Below are positions 18,137 to 26,434 of a stretch of 64,000 bases of DNA, piece after piece. The stretch lies in the NCBI RefSeq assembly GCF_900105535.1, contig NZ_LT629779.1, positions 1,612,001 to 1,676,000 on the forward strand. The letters run 5' to 3'. Under the pieces are notes generated by a model, which worked only from the letters and a program-made list of their open reading frames with translations, did no database searches and was not told the origin of the DNA. This stretch comes from Pseudarthrobacter equi. Its GTDB lineage: Bacteria; Actinomycetota; Actinomycetes; Actinomycetales; Micrococcaceae. The position numbers and the translations under genes were made by a program. How positions within the stretch are numbered: the stretch's first letter is position 1; each line of letters opens with the position of its first letter.

Positions 18137-18907
18137 TCAGTGCGCGGCGTCGAGGTACTGGTCGGCCCAGGCGGCGATGATCCTGGCTGCCCGTGCAGCC
18201 TGCCCCTTGCCGGTCAGGAGGTGGTCGCTGCCTTCCAGGGAGACAAAGTTCCGGGGGTGCCGGGCGGTCTGGAAGATGGTGCTGGCGTTCTCGATGCCCA
18301 CGGTGTTATCAGTGGGGGAGTGGAGCACCATCAGGGGCTTGTGCAGCTGCCGGATGCAGTCCGTGAGGTCGGCGTTTTCCAGGTCTTCCACGAAGTGCCT
18401 GCGGATCTCCACTCGCTTGCCGCCCAGATCCACCTCCGCGCTGCCTTCGCTCAGGATCCGGTCCAGGGCGGCATCGAAGACGTGGGCCACGTGCTTGGGC
18501 GAGAAGGGGGCACCGACTGTTGCGACGGCGTCGAGCTCCGGAATCTCCCGGGCCGCGGCCAGGACTGCCGCGCCGCCGAAGGAGTGACCCACCAGCAGCG
18601 AAATTTCCTTGCCCTCGCTGCGCATGAATTCCGCAGCCTTGACCGTGTCGGCAACCTTGTGGCTGAAGGATCCGGCAGACCACTCGCCGGCCGAACCGCC
18701 CAGGCCCAGGTTGTCGAACCGCAGCATGCCCACGCCGCTGTCCGCAAGGGCCTTGCACATCCGGGACGCGGACGGGCTGTCCTTGCCCAGGGTGAATCCG
18801 TGCGAGAACACACCCCAGCCCTTGACGGGGCCTTCCGGAATGTCGATGATCCCGGACAGTATCTCTCCGGTGGAACCGGCGAATGTGACCTTCTCTGTGC
18901 GGGACAC
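18137..18907 (-). CDS. Alpha/beta hydrolase family protein
   Basis: 256 residues. The nucleophile elbow is GHSFGGAAV, the oxyanion region is SHGFTLGKDS, an acid residue lies in LHSPTDNTVG, and the catalytic His is in LEGSDHLLTG. The family includes esterases and acyl-hydrolases; no substrate can be assigned. It lies downstream of the sdh operon on the same strand but is separated from it by a strong hairpin. GTG 18907 is preceded by AAGGGG. Confidence 0.85.
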   Translation of the reverse strand: MSRTEKVTFAGSTGEILSGIIDIPEGPVKGWGVFSHGFTLGKDSPSASRMCKALADSGVGMLRFDNLGLGGSAGEWSAGSFSHKVADTVKAAEFMRSEGKEISLLVGHSFGGAAVLAAAREIPELDAVATVGAPFSPKHVAHVFDAALDRILSEGSAEVDLGGKRVEIRRHFVEDLENADLTDCIRQLHKPLMVLHSPTDNTVGIENASTIFQTARHPRNFVSLEGSDHLLTGKGQAARAARIIAAWADQYLDAAH

Positions 18908-19006
18908 GGTGTCCCCTTCCTGTCGGACGGGCTTGCCCCATCACTTGGAGTCCCCAAACAAGCGGAATGGGAACCCTAAGTGATAGAGCAACGGGGGTTT
19001 AACGTT

Positions 19007-19046
19007 CGACGGCGCCACTCACCACGTGGGGTGAGTGACGCCGTCG
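19007..19046 (-). terminator. Hairpin downstream of sdhB
   Basis: Arms of 17-18 nt (19007-19023 and 19029-19046) pair with one mismatch. The hairpin is 15 bp past the sdhB stop and closes the sdhCDAB transcript. There is no clear T-run. Confidence 0.7.
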
Positions 19047-19060
19047 TCCGCTGGTGATCC

Positions 19061-19843
19061 TTAGATCTTGCGGGAGAGGATCGCCTGCTTGACCTCGGCG
19101 ATCGCCTGCGTCACCTGGATGCCGCGGGGGCATGCTTCGGAGCAGTTGAAGGTGGTGCGGCAGCGCCACACACCTTCCTTGTCGTTGAGGATCTCGAGGC
19201 GCATGTCGCCAGCGTCATCACGGGAATCGAAGATGAAGCGGTGGGCGTTCACGATGGCCGCCGGGCCGAAGTACTGGCCGTCGGTCCAGAACACCGGGCA
19301 GGAGGACGTGCACGCAGCGCAAAGGATGCACTTGGTGGTGTCGTCGAAGCGCTCACGGTCCTCAGCGGACTGGAGGCGTTCCTTGGTGGGCTCGTGGCCC
19401 TTGTTGATCAGGAACGGCATAACCTCGCGGTAGGACTGGAAGAACGGCTCCATGTCCACGATGAGGTCTTTCTCCACCGGCAGGCCCTTGATGGGTTCCA
19501 CCGTGATGGGCTTGGACGTATCCAGGTCCTTCAGGAGGGTCTTGCAGGCGAGGCGGTTGCGGCCGTTGATGCGCATGGCATCGGAGCCGCACACGCCGTG
19601 GGCGCAGGAGCGGCGGAACGACAGGCTGCCGTCCATCTCCCACTTGACCTTGTGCAGGGCGTCTAGGACGCGGTCCGTGCCGTACATGGTGAGGTGGTAG
19701 TCATCCCAGGTGGCCTCCTCCGAGACCTCCGGGTTGTACCGGCGGACGCGCATGTGGACATCGAACGTGGGGATTTCGCCGCCCCCGCCGACGCCGGCAG
19801 GCAGTTCAATCTTTGAGGCTGGCTCAGCGATTTCAGCGGTCAT
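19061..19843 (-). CDS. sdhB: Succinate dehydrogenase iron-sulfur subunit
   Basis: 260 residues. SdhB carries electrons from SdhA to the quinone site through three clusters. The [2Fe-2S] ligands are in RRSCAHGVCGSDAM with a distant Cys in NRLACKTLL. The [4Fe-4S]/[3Fe-4S] ligands are in CILCAACTSSCPVFW and NCSEACPRGI. It is the last gene of the sdhCDAB operon, one base after the sdhA stop. Confidence 0.97.
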   Translation of the reverse strand: MTAEIAEPASKIELPAGVGGGGEIPTFDVHMRVRRYNPEVSEEATWDDYHLTMYGTDRVLDALHKVKWEMDGSLSFRRSCAHGVCGSDAMRINGRNRLACKTLLKDLDTSKPITVEPIKGLPVEKDLIVDMEPFFQSYREVMPFLINKGHEPTKERLQSAEDRERFDDTTKCILCAACTSSCPVFWTDGQYFGPAAIVNAHRFIFDSRDDAGDMRLEILNDKEGVWRCRTTFNCSEACPRGIQVTQAIAEVKQAILSRKI

Positions 19844-19844
19844 C

Positions 19845-21644
19845 TTAGTACTTCCTCACCATCGGCTCGTAGCGGGTAAAGACGACCGGCTTGGTGGCCA
19901 GCCGGATCCCGGCGATTGCTTCCGCCGATCCGTCAGCCGGCGCGTGGTCATCCTTGTACGCCATGGAGTGCTTCATGAATTTCTCGTCGTCACGGTCCGG
20001 GAAGTCCTCGCGGAAGTGTCCGCCGCGGGATTCCTCACGGTGCAGGGCAGCAACAGTCATGACCTTGGCCAGTTCCAGCAGGAAGCCCAGTTCCACGGCT
20101 TCGAGGAGGTCAAGGTTGAAGCGCTTGCCCTTGTCCTGCACGTTGATGTGCTTGTAGCGCTCCTCGAAGGAGGCGATGTCGCGCAGGACCTGGTTCAGGG
20201 TGTCCGCGGTGCGGAACACCTGCATGTTGGCGTCCATGGTGTCCTGCAGTTCCTTGCGGATCTGCGCCACCTTTTCGTCGCCGGTGCCGTTGCGGGCGAT
20301 GTCCAGCAGTTCCGTGGTGTAGTCCAGCGGGTTCTCCGGCAGCTCTACGAACTGGGCCGTCTTGGCGTATTCCGCTGCGGAGATGCCGGCACGCTTGCCG
20401 AACACGTTGATGTCCAGCAGCGAGTTGGTGCCCAGGCGGTTGGAGCCGTGGACGGACACGCAGGCCACCTCACCCGCGGCGTACAGGCCGGGGATCACTG
20501 TGTCGTTGTCCTGGAGGACTTCGGTTTCGATGTTCGTGGGGATGCCACCCATGGCGTAGTGCGCGGTGGGGAACACCGGCACCGGCTCCGTGTAGGGCTC
20601 CACGCCAAGGTAGGTGCGGGCGAACTCGGTGATGTCCGGGAGCTTGGCGTCGATGTGCGCCGGTTCCAGGTGGGTCAGGTCCAGGAGGACGTAGTCCTTG
20701 TTCGGGCCGCAGCCGCGGCCTTCACGGACTTCGTTGGCCATGGAACGGGCCACGATGTCGCGAGGTGCCAGGTCCTTGATGGTGGGGGCGTAGCGCTCCA
20801 TGAAGCGTTCACCCTCCGAGTTGCGCAGGATGGCACCCTCACCGCGGGCGGCCTCGGACAGGAGGATGCCCAGGCCCGCAAGGCCGGTCGGGTGGAACTG
20901 GAAGAACTCCATGTCCTCCAGGGGGATGCCGCGGCGGAACGCGATGCCCATGCCGTCACCGGTCAGGGTGTGGGCGTTGGACGTGGTCTTGAAGACCTTG
21001 CCGGCGCCGCCGGAAGCGAACACCACGGACTTGGCCTGGAACACATGCAGTTCGCCGGTGGCGAGGTCGTAGGAGACCACTCCGGCAACACGCTTCTGCT
21101 TGTAGGGGGTGCCGTCTTCGCGGACTGCATCCTCTTCGACCGTCAGCAGGTCAAGGACGTAGTACTCGTTGTAGAACTCAACGTTGTGCTTGACGCAGTT
21201 TTGGTACAGGGTCTGCAGGATCATGTGGCCGGTACGGTCCGCTGCGTAGCACGCACGGCGGACGGGAGCCTTGCCGTGGTCGCGGGTGTGGCCACCGAAG
21301 CGGCGCTGGTCGATCCGGCCTTCGGGCGTGCGGTTGAACGGCAGGCCCATCTTTTCCAGGTCGAGCACGGCGTCGATGGCTTCCTTGGCCATGACCTCGG
21401 CGGCGTCCTGGTCCACCAGGTAGTCACCGCCCTTGACGGTGTCGAACGTGTGCCACTCCCAGTTGTCTTCCTCGACATTGGCAAGGGCTGCACACATGCC
21501 ACCCTGCGCCGCACCGGTGTGCGAGCGGGTGGGGTAGAGCTTGGTCAGTACTGCTGTGCGCGCGCGCTGACCGGATTCGATCGCGGCGCGCATGCCAGCG
21601 CCACCGGCACCGACGATGACGACGTCGTACTTATGGACCTGCAT
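19845..21644 (-). CDS. sdhA: Succinate dehydrogenase flavoprotein subunit
   Basis: 599 residues from ATG 21644. The N-terminus has the FAD-binding VVIVGAGGAGMRAA. The FAD-linking His region is SHTGAAQGG, and the active-site region includes FFQFHPTGL and GHTRDHGKAPVRR. SdhA oxidises succinate to fumarate in the TCA cycle. A long open frame continues upstream of the ATG, but it overlaps intergenic DNA and has no family similarity. ATG 21644 matches the normal N-terminus. Confidence 0.97.
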   Translation of the reverse strand: MQVHKYDVVIVGAGGAGMRAAIESGQRARTAVLTKLYPTRSHTGAAQGGMCAALANVEEDNWEWHTFDTVKGGDYLVDQDAAEVMAKEAIDAVLDLEKMGLPFNRTPEGRIDQRRFGGHTRDHGKAPVRRACYAADRTGHMILQTLYQNCVKHNVEFYNEYYVLDLLTVEEDAVREDGTPYKQKRVAGVVSYDLATGELHVFQAKSVVFASGGAGKVFKTTSNAHTLTGDGMGIAFRRGIPLEDMEFFQFHPTGLAGLGILLSEAARGEGAILRNSEGERFMERYAPTIKDLAPRDIVARSMANEVREGRGCGPNKDYVLLDLTHLEPAHIDAKLPDITEFARTYLGVEPYTEPVPVFPTAHYAMGGIPTNIETEVLQDNDTVIPGLYAAGEVACVSVHGSNRLGTNSLLDINVFGKRAGISAAEYAKTAQFVELPENPLDYTTELLDIARNGTGDEKVAQIRKELQDTMDANMQVFRTADTLNQVLRDIASFEERYKHINVQDKGKRFNLDLLEAVELGFLLELAKVMTVAALHREESRGGHFREDFPDRDDEKFMKHSMAYKDDHAPADGSAEAIAGIRLATKPVVFTRYEPMVRKY

Positions 21645-21754
21645 AACAGACGCTCTTTCTCTCAAAATTCGCAATAAAACAAACGGGGGCGTGTTGCTGT
21701 CCCCGCACAACAGGGCCCGCGGTTTATGCCCGCGGGCCCGGGATGATGCTGGTG

Positions 21755-22216
21755 CTAGGCAGGGCAGAAACCGCCAGGCAGCGGAACGCCGTCCACCACG
21801 GGGCACGGATCGAAGGTGAAGATCACCAGGGTGCCCAGGACGATGATGACGACGGTGGCCGAGTAGAGGACCGTCTTCAACCAGCGGCGGGTTGAGTCCT
21901 TCTCGGCGTAGTCGTTGATGATGGTGCGCACGCCGTTGGTGCCGTGCAGCATGGCCAGCCACAGCATGGCAAGGTCCCAGAACTGCCAGAACGGATCTGC
22001 CCACTTGCCGGCCACGAAGCCGAAGTCGATGGCGTGGATGCCTTCGCCCACCATGAGGTTCACGAACAGGTGCCCGAAGATGAGGACCACCAGCACTACG
22101 CCGGAGAGGCGCATGAACAGCCAGGCGATCATCTCGAAGTTGCCACGGCTTCCGCCGTTGCGGCGGTACTGGGGTGCGATCCGCCCGCTGCGGGGGCTCT
22201 CGATGGTTGCAGTCAT
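21755..22216 (-). CDS. sdhD: Succinate dehydrogenase membrane anchor subunit
   Basis: 153 residues with three membrane helices: MIAWLFMRLSGVVLVVLIF, a second around FWDLAMLWLAMLHGTNGVR and a third near the C-terminus. The His in MLHGTNGVR is a likely haem ligand. It lies 3 bp after sdhC; 110 bp separate it from sdhA. Confidence 0.92.
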   Translation of the reverse strand: MTATIESPRSGRIAPQYRRNGGSRGNFEMIAWLFMRLSGVVLVVLIFGHLFVNLMVGEGIHAIDFGFVAGKWADPFWQFWDLAMLWLAMLHGTNGVRTIINDYAEKDSTRRWLKTVLYSATVVIIVLGTLVIFTFDPCPVVDGVPLPGGFCPA

Positions 22217-22219
22217 GGC

Positions 22220-22600
22220 TTAGTGACCTCCGAGGGCGAGGGACAGGTGGCGGATGGAGAAGGCGACCATGGTGACAACCCAGAGGCCCAGGACTGCCCA
22301 GAGCATCTGGCGCTGGTACTTGGCGCCCTTCTTCCAGAAGTCCACCGCGATGATGCGCAGGCCGTTGAAGGCGTGGAACACGATCGCAGCGACAAGTCCG
22401 GTCTCACCCAGCGCCATCAGCGGATTCTTGTAGGCGCCAATGACGGCGGTGTACGCCTCCGGGGACACACGCACCAGGCTTGTGTCCAGGACGTGGACCA
22501 ACAAGAAGAAAAAGATCACTACACCGGTAATACGGTGTCCTACCCAAGACCACATGCCTTCACGGCCGCGGTACAAGGTGCCAGCTGGTTTTGTCGGCAC
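22220..22600 (-). CDS. sdhC: Succinate dehydrogenase cytochrome b556 subunit
   Basis: 126 residues from GTG 22600, supported by GGGAGG about 8 nt upstream. Three hydrophobic helices are visible. The signature SWVGHRITGVVIFFFLLVH is typical of SdhC, and VFHAFNGLRI contains the probable haem-ligand His. It is the first gene of the operon. Confidence 0.94.
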   Translation of the reverse strand: MPTKPAGTLYRGREGMWSWVGHRITGVVIFFFLLVHVLDTSLVRVSPEAYTAVIGAYKNPLMALGETGLVAAIVFHAFNGLRIIAVDFWKKGAKYQRQMLWAVLGLWVVTMVAFSIRHLSLALGGH

Positions 22601-22688
22601 TGATAAACCTCCCTGCAACACAGCGGCGCTGGCATGAGATCCACGCGGGGGGAACGCCTGCTGCGAGAGCACTCGTAGCTCAGGCCTA

Positions 22689-22717
22689 AATCTAGGCTTC
22701 GCTCACAGCTTATTCAA
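22689..22717 (-). promoter_or_regulatory. Promoter of the sdhCDAB operon
   Basis: On the minus strand TTGAAT (22717-22712) and TAGATT (22694-22689) are separated by exactly 17 nt, a good housekeeping sigma-factor spacing. The transcript would start near 22682, leaving an 80-nt leader with a GGGAGG ribosome-binding site before sdhC. Confidence 0.6.
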
Positions 22718-22881
22718 TTTAGGAGCATCTTGCTGCCCAGCAGTGGCGCGGTTTTTCTGAATTTATGAGACAAACGCCACAAAGCCTTGCTCCGAAAGCG
22801 GCTGTCCTGCTTCCGGGCGGGGTCCCTGGCGCGGGTCCGTCTACGCAGGCAACCGCACCCGTTCGGCTAAAGTAGGCCTTG

Positions 22882-24015
22882 ATGAGTACAGACAAAGTGA
22901 CAAGCCCGGTATCACCTCTTGACCGCTTCTATGCGGTGATTCCGGCCGGCGGAGTGGGGACCCGCCTCTGGCCCCTGTCACGAGCCGCAGCTCCCAAGTT
23001 CCTTCACGATCTCACCGGGTCGGGCAGCACCTTGCTGCGCGCCACCTACGACCGGCTCCAACCGCTTGCGGGGGACCGGATGCTGGTGGTCACCGGAAAG
23101 GCGCACCGCGATGCTGTGTGCAGGCAGCTTCCGGAAGTACAGGACGCGGACCTGGTGCTCGAATCCGAGCCCAAGGATTCCGGTGCCGCGATCGGACTCG
23201 CTGCCGCCATCCTGCACGAACGCGATCCGGACACCATCATGGGATCCTTCGCCGCTGACCAAGTGATCAGCCCGGACCAGCTCTTCCAGGAAGCAGTCCG
23301 CGAGGCCATCTACACCGCCGCCGCCGGGAAGATTGTCACCATCGGCATCAAGCCCACGCACCCGTCCACGGGCTTCGGGTACATCCGTTCGGGCCAGGTG
23401 CTCCGCGTTGAAGGCGCGCCCAGCGCCCAGGACGTGGTGGAGTTCGTGGAAAAGCCGGACGAGACGGTGGCCCAGCAATACGTCGACAGCGGCAACTACG
23501 TCTGGAACGCCGGTATGTTCGTCGCTCCCGTGGCGTTGCTCCTCAAGCACCTGGAAGCCAACCAGCCCGAACTGTTCCAGGGGCTGCAGGAGATCGCCCG
23601 CGCCTGGGACACCCCGCAGCGGGATGAGGTCACGGCGCGGGTATGGCCCACGCTGCCGAAGATCGCCATTGACTACGCCGTGGCCGAACCTGCCGCGGAA
23701 GCCGGGGACGTCGCCGTCGTGCCCGGAACCTTCCGGTGGGACGACGTCGGAGACTTTGCCTCAGTGGGCCGGCTCAACTCCGCCAAGGAAGTGGATGACG
23801 TCACGGTGCTGGGCGAGGGTGCCCGCGTCTTCACGGAGAACTCCAGCGGCGTGGTGGTCACGGACACCAAGCGCGTCATTGCCCTGATCGGCATTGAAGA
23901 CGTGGTGATCGTGGATACGCCCGATGCCCTCCTGGTCACCACCATGGCCAACTCGCAGCGGGTCAAGGCCGCCGTGGACGCCCTCAAGGCCAGCGGCGAC
24001 ACCGACGTCCTCTAG
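22882..24015 (+). CDS. manC: Mannose-1-phosphate guanylyltransferase
   Basis: 377 residues. The nucleotidyltransferase signature is IPAGGVGTRLWPLSR, followed by FVEKPDE, NYVWNAGMFV and the FRWDDVGDF motif of GDP-mannose pyrophosphorylases. It makes GDP-mannose for glycolipids and glycans. There is no fused phosphomannose isomerase domain. ATG 22882 has TAAAGT (22868-22873) 8 nt upstream and no Shine-Dalgarno, a leaderless pattern. The 281 bp between sdhC and manC hold the sdh promoter and this box only. Confidence 0.92.
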   Translation: MSTDKVTSPVSPLDRFYAVIPAGGVGTRLWPLSRAAAPKFLHDLTGSGSTLLRATYDRLQPLAGDRMLVVTGKAHRDAVCRQLPEVQDADLVLESEPKDSGAAIGLAAAILHERDPDTIMGSFAADQVISPDQLFQEAVREAIYTAAAGKIVTIGIKPTHPSTGFGYIRSGQVLRVEGAPSAQDVVEFVEKPDETVAQQYVDSGNYVWNAGMFVAPVALLLKHLEANQPELFQGLQEIARAWDTPQRDEVTARVWPTLPKIAIDYAVAEPAAEAGDVAVVPGTFRWDDVGDFASVGRLNSAKEVDDVTVLGEGARVFTENSSGVVVTDTKRVIALIGIEDVVIVDTPDALLVTTMANSQRVKAAVDALKASGDTDVL

Positions 24016-24112
24016 GACACCGCAGCCCACATCCCGGGTACCAGCAGTGCCCGGGATGTAACGCGGCGACTGTGATGGACGCTATTGCGGCCGCGATCGC
24101 TAGAGTGAAGCA

Positions 24113-25312
24113 GTGCGCAATTACACTACTGAAGCCGAACCCACCGCTTTGGTGGCTCCGTGGCTGGAGCCGCTCCTGCCGGAACTGATCGAATTCCGCC
24201 GGGACCTGCATGCGCATCCGGAACTTTCGTTCAAGGAATACCGCACCACTGACAAGCTGGCCGAGCGGCTGGAAGCTGCAGGCCTGGCGCCGCGCCGCCT
24301 TGAGGGGACCGGGCTCACGGTGGATGTTGGTGAGGGCCCCATTGCCACGGCCCTCCGCGGGGACATCGATGCCCTGCCCATCATCGAGGAAACCGGCCTG
24401 CCGTTCGCGTCAAGGAATCACGGTGTCACGCACGCCTGCGGCCACGACGTCCACACCACCACCATGCTGGGGATCGCCCTGGTCCTGCACCGCATGCACC
24501 AGGAGTCGCCCCTGGGCGGGACCATTCGCATCATCTTCCAGCCGGCCGAGGAAACGATGCCCGGCGGTGCCCATGCGTGCATCGAGCAGGGCGTGCTGGA
24601 GGGTGTTCCCCGGATCCTTGCATTGCACTGCGATCCCCGGATCGAAGTGGGCAAGATCGGAACCCGCATCGGGGCCATCACGTCGGCTTCGGACACCATC
24701 CGGATCGAGTTGTCCGGCCGCGGCGGCCACACCTCCCGGCCGCACCTCACCGAAGACCTCGTCTTTGCCCTGGCCCAGATCGCCGTGAATGTGCCCGCCG
24801 TGCTGTCCCGCCGGGTTGATGTCCGCAGCGGCGTCTCCGTGGTCTGGGGCCAGATCTCCGCCGGCTCCGCACCCAACGCCATCCCCGGGGTGGGCTACAT
24901 GGCCGGCACCATGCGCTGCCTGGACCGCGAAGCCTGGCATGCCGCCGGTGAACTGCTCGATGAGGTGGTCCACCAGGTGGCGGCGCCGTACGGCGTGGAC
25001 GTCCGGCTGGAGCACACCAGGGGAGTGCCGCCGGTGGTGAACTCCGAGCATGAGACCGCCCTCATCGAAGCATCCGCCCGCGCCGAAATCGGCGAGAGCG
25101 CCGTGGTGCTCACCCCCCAGTCCATGGGCGGGGAAGACTTCGCCTGGTTCCTGGCCGAACTGCCCGGCGCCATGATGCGGCTGGGCACCAAGACGCCGGG
25201 CGGCGAGGAATACGACCTGCACCGCGGGGACTACATCCTGGACGAAAGGGCGCTGGGTCTCGGAATCCAGGTGCTGACGGGCGCGGCCCTGCGCACCATC
25301 CGCGACCTGTAG
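24113..25312 (+). CDS. M20-family amidohydrolase (AmiA/HipO-like)
   Basis: 399 residues. Metal-binding motifs occur in order: RRDLHAHPELSFKEYRT, THACGHDVHTTTMLG, FQPAEETMPGGAHA, ALHCDPRIEVGKIG and SMGGEDFAWF. These belong to the M20D peptidase/amidohydrolase group, which removes acyl groups from amino acids or amides. The GTG start has TAGAGT 6 nt upstream (24101-24106), a leaderless pattern. Substrate unknown. Confidence 0.92.
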   Translation: MRNYTTEAEPTALVAPWLEPLLPELIEFRRDLHAHPELSFKEYRTTDKLAERLEAAGLAPRRLEGTGLTVDVGEGPIATALRGDIDALPIIEETGLPFASRNHGVTHACGHDVHTTTMLGIALVLHRMHQESPLGGTIRIIFQPAEETMPGGAHACIEQGVLEGVPRILALHCDPRIEVGKIGTRIGAITSASDTIRIELSGRGGHTSRPHLTEDLVFALAQIAVNVPAVLSRRVDVRSGVSVVWGQISAGSAPNAIPGVGYMAGTMRCLDREAWHAAGELLDEVVHQVAAPYGVDVRLEHTRGVPPVVNSEHETALIEASARAEIGESAVVLTPQSMGGEDFAWFLAELPGAMMRLGTKTPGGEEYDLHRGDYILDERALGLGIQVLTGAALRTIRDL

Positions 25313-25378
25313 GCCGCGTTCCCGGCTTAGCGGCAGGGGAACCCCCGGCCGCACCGCGCGGCCCACGCAGGCACGAAG

Positions 25379-25425
25379 AAGGCGCGACGCCGGCACTTAC
25401 CAAAGTGCCGGCGTCGCGCCTTTTT
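25379..25425 (+). terminator. Intrinsic terminator after the M20 gene
   Basis: A perfect 20-bp stem (25379-25398 with 25403-25422) with loop ACCA, followed by TTT. It lies about 66 bp past the stop and separates this gene from ohrR. Confidence 0.88.
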
Positions 25426-25462
25426 GCGCGTCCGGGGGAGCGGCGTCCGAAAGTAAGTTGTG

Positions 25463-25477
25463 CACAATTGAATTGTG
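25463..25477. promoter_or_regulatory. OhrR operator in the ohrR promoter
   Basis: CACAATTGAATTGTG is a perfect inverted repeat around one central base and closely matches the OhrR box (TACAATT-AATTGTA). It lies 3 bp upstream of the -10 box TAGCAT (25481-25486), where binding would block RNA polymerase. This predicts autorepression of the ohrR-ohr operon, relieved by organic peroxides. Confidence 0.85.
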
Positions 25478-25493
25478 GACTAGCATTGTGGTT

Positions 25494-25928
25494 GTGACTG
25501 ATGCTCCCCGCCTCGACCGGCAAGTGTGTTTCGCCCTCTACTCGGCATCCCGTGCTGCCACGGCCGTATATCGGCCCGTGCTGGAGGAATTGGGACTCAC
25601 CTACCCCCAGTACCTCGTCATGCTGGTGCTGTGGGAGAACGAGCCGCGCGGGGTCAAGGATCTCGGCCACGAGCTCGGCCTCGACTCCGGAACGCTGTCC
25701 CCGCTGCTGAAGCGGCTTGAAGCCCTGGGCCTGGTGGAACGCCGCCGCTCCGGAGACGACGAGCGCCGGGTGGCCGTCCATCTGACGCCCGCCGGGAAGG
25801 ACCTGAGCAGCAAGGCCGGGGCCATTCCCCAGCGCCTGGCCGACGCCGCCGGACTCACGGCCGGAGAGCTTGAGCAGTTGCGCGGAACCCTCGCTAAACT
25901 CACCGCCGCCCTCCACGACGCGGTCTGA
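25494..25928 (+). CDS. ohrR: MarR-family organic peroxide sensor
   Basis: 144 residues from GTG 25494. The peroxide-sensing Cys12 sits in RQVCFALYSASRA, the hallmark of OhrR. A winged helix-turn-helix follows (about 45-115), with LGLDSGTLSPLLKRLE and DERRVAVHLTPAG. The GTG start lies 7 nt after TAGCAT with no Shine-Dalgarno, so a leaderless transcript is likely; the longer frame would include the operator. ohr follows 74 bp downstream. Confidence 0.93.
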   Translation: MTDAPRLDRQVCFALYSASRAATAVYRPVLEELGLTYPQYLVMLVLWENEPRGVKDLGHELGLDSGTLSPLLKRLEALGLVERRRSGDDERRVAVHLTPAGKDLSSKAGAIPQRLADAAGLTAGELEQLRGTLAKLTAALHDAV

Positions 25929-26002
25929 AACATCCCGCCACAACGCTCCCGCAAGGCCCAAGAATTTACCCAGACACCAACCATGAAAGGGCGGTCATCC
26001 AC

Positions 26003-26434
26003 GTGAAGACCCTTTACACAGCAGAAGCACTTGCCTCCGGCGAGGGCCGGGACGGCAGCGCCCGGTCCAGCGACGGCAAGCTCGAAGTGGGCCTCGCCAG
26101 CCCGGTGGAACTGGGCGGAAGCGGCCAGGGCACCAACCCTGAGCAGCTCTTCGCTGCCGGCTACGCCGCATGTTTCCACTCGGCGCTCCGCCTGGTGGGC
26201 CGCAAGGAGCGCGCCGACCTGACCGACTCCGCCGTCGCAGCCAAGGTCCACCTGGGCCAGCTGGACGACGGTGCAGGATTCGGCCTCGCCGCCGAACTGG
26301 AGATCGCCCTTCCGGCCCTCGACCTCGCAACGGCCGAGGCCCTGGTGGCCAAAGCCCACCAGGTCTGCCCTTACTCGAACGCCACCCGCGGCAACATCAC
26401 CGTCGAACTCAAAGTTTTGGAGTACGCAGCATGA
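26003..26434 (+). CDS. ohr: Organic hydroperoxide resistance protein (Ohr, OsmC family)
   Basis: 143 residues. Ohr is a thiol peroxidase for organic and lipid peroxides. The catalytic pair is visible as Cys57 in AAGYAACFHSAL and Cys122 in HQVCPYSNATRGN. It is in an operon behind ohrR. No second operator is seen in the 74-bp gap, so its control must come from the ohrR promoter. GTG 26003 is the only suitable start; AAAGGGCGG lies upstream at a slightly long distance. Confidence 0.95.
   Translation: MKTLYTAEALASGEGRDGSARSSDGKLEVGLASPVELGGSGQGTNPEQLFAAGYAACFHSALRLVGRKERADLTDSAVAAKVHLGQLDDGAGFGLAAELEIALPALDLATAEALVAKAHQVCPYSNATRGNITVELKVLEYAA

Noticed and set aside
19710..21677. Open frame of 655 codons on the plus strand through sdhA and sdhB
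   Set aside because: It is antisense to clearly recognised sdhA/sdhB, has no family motif, and long antisense open frames are expected in DNA this GC-rich.
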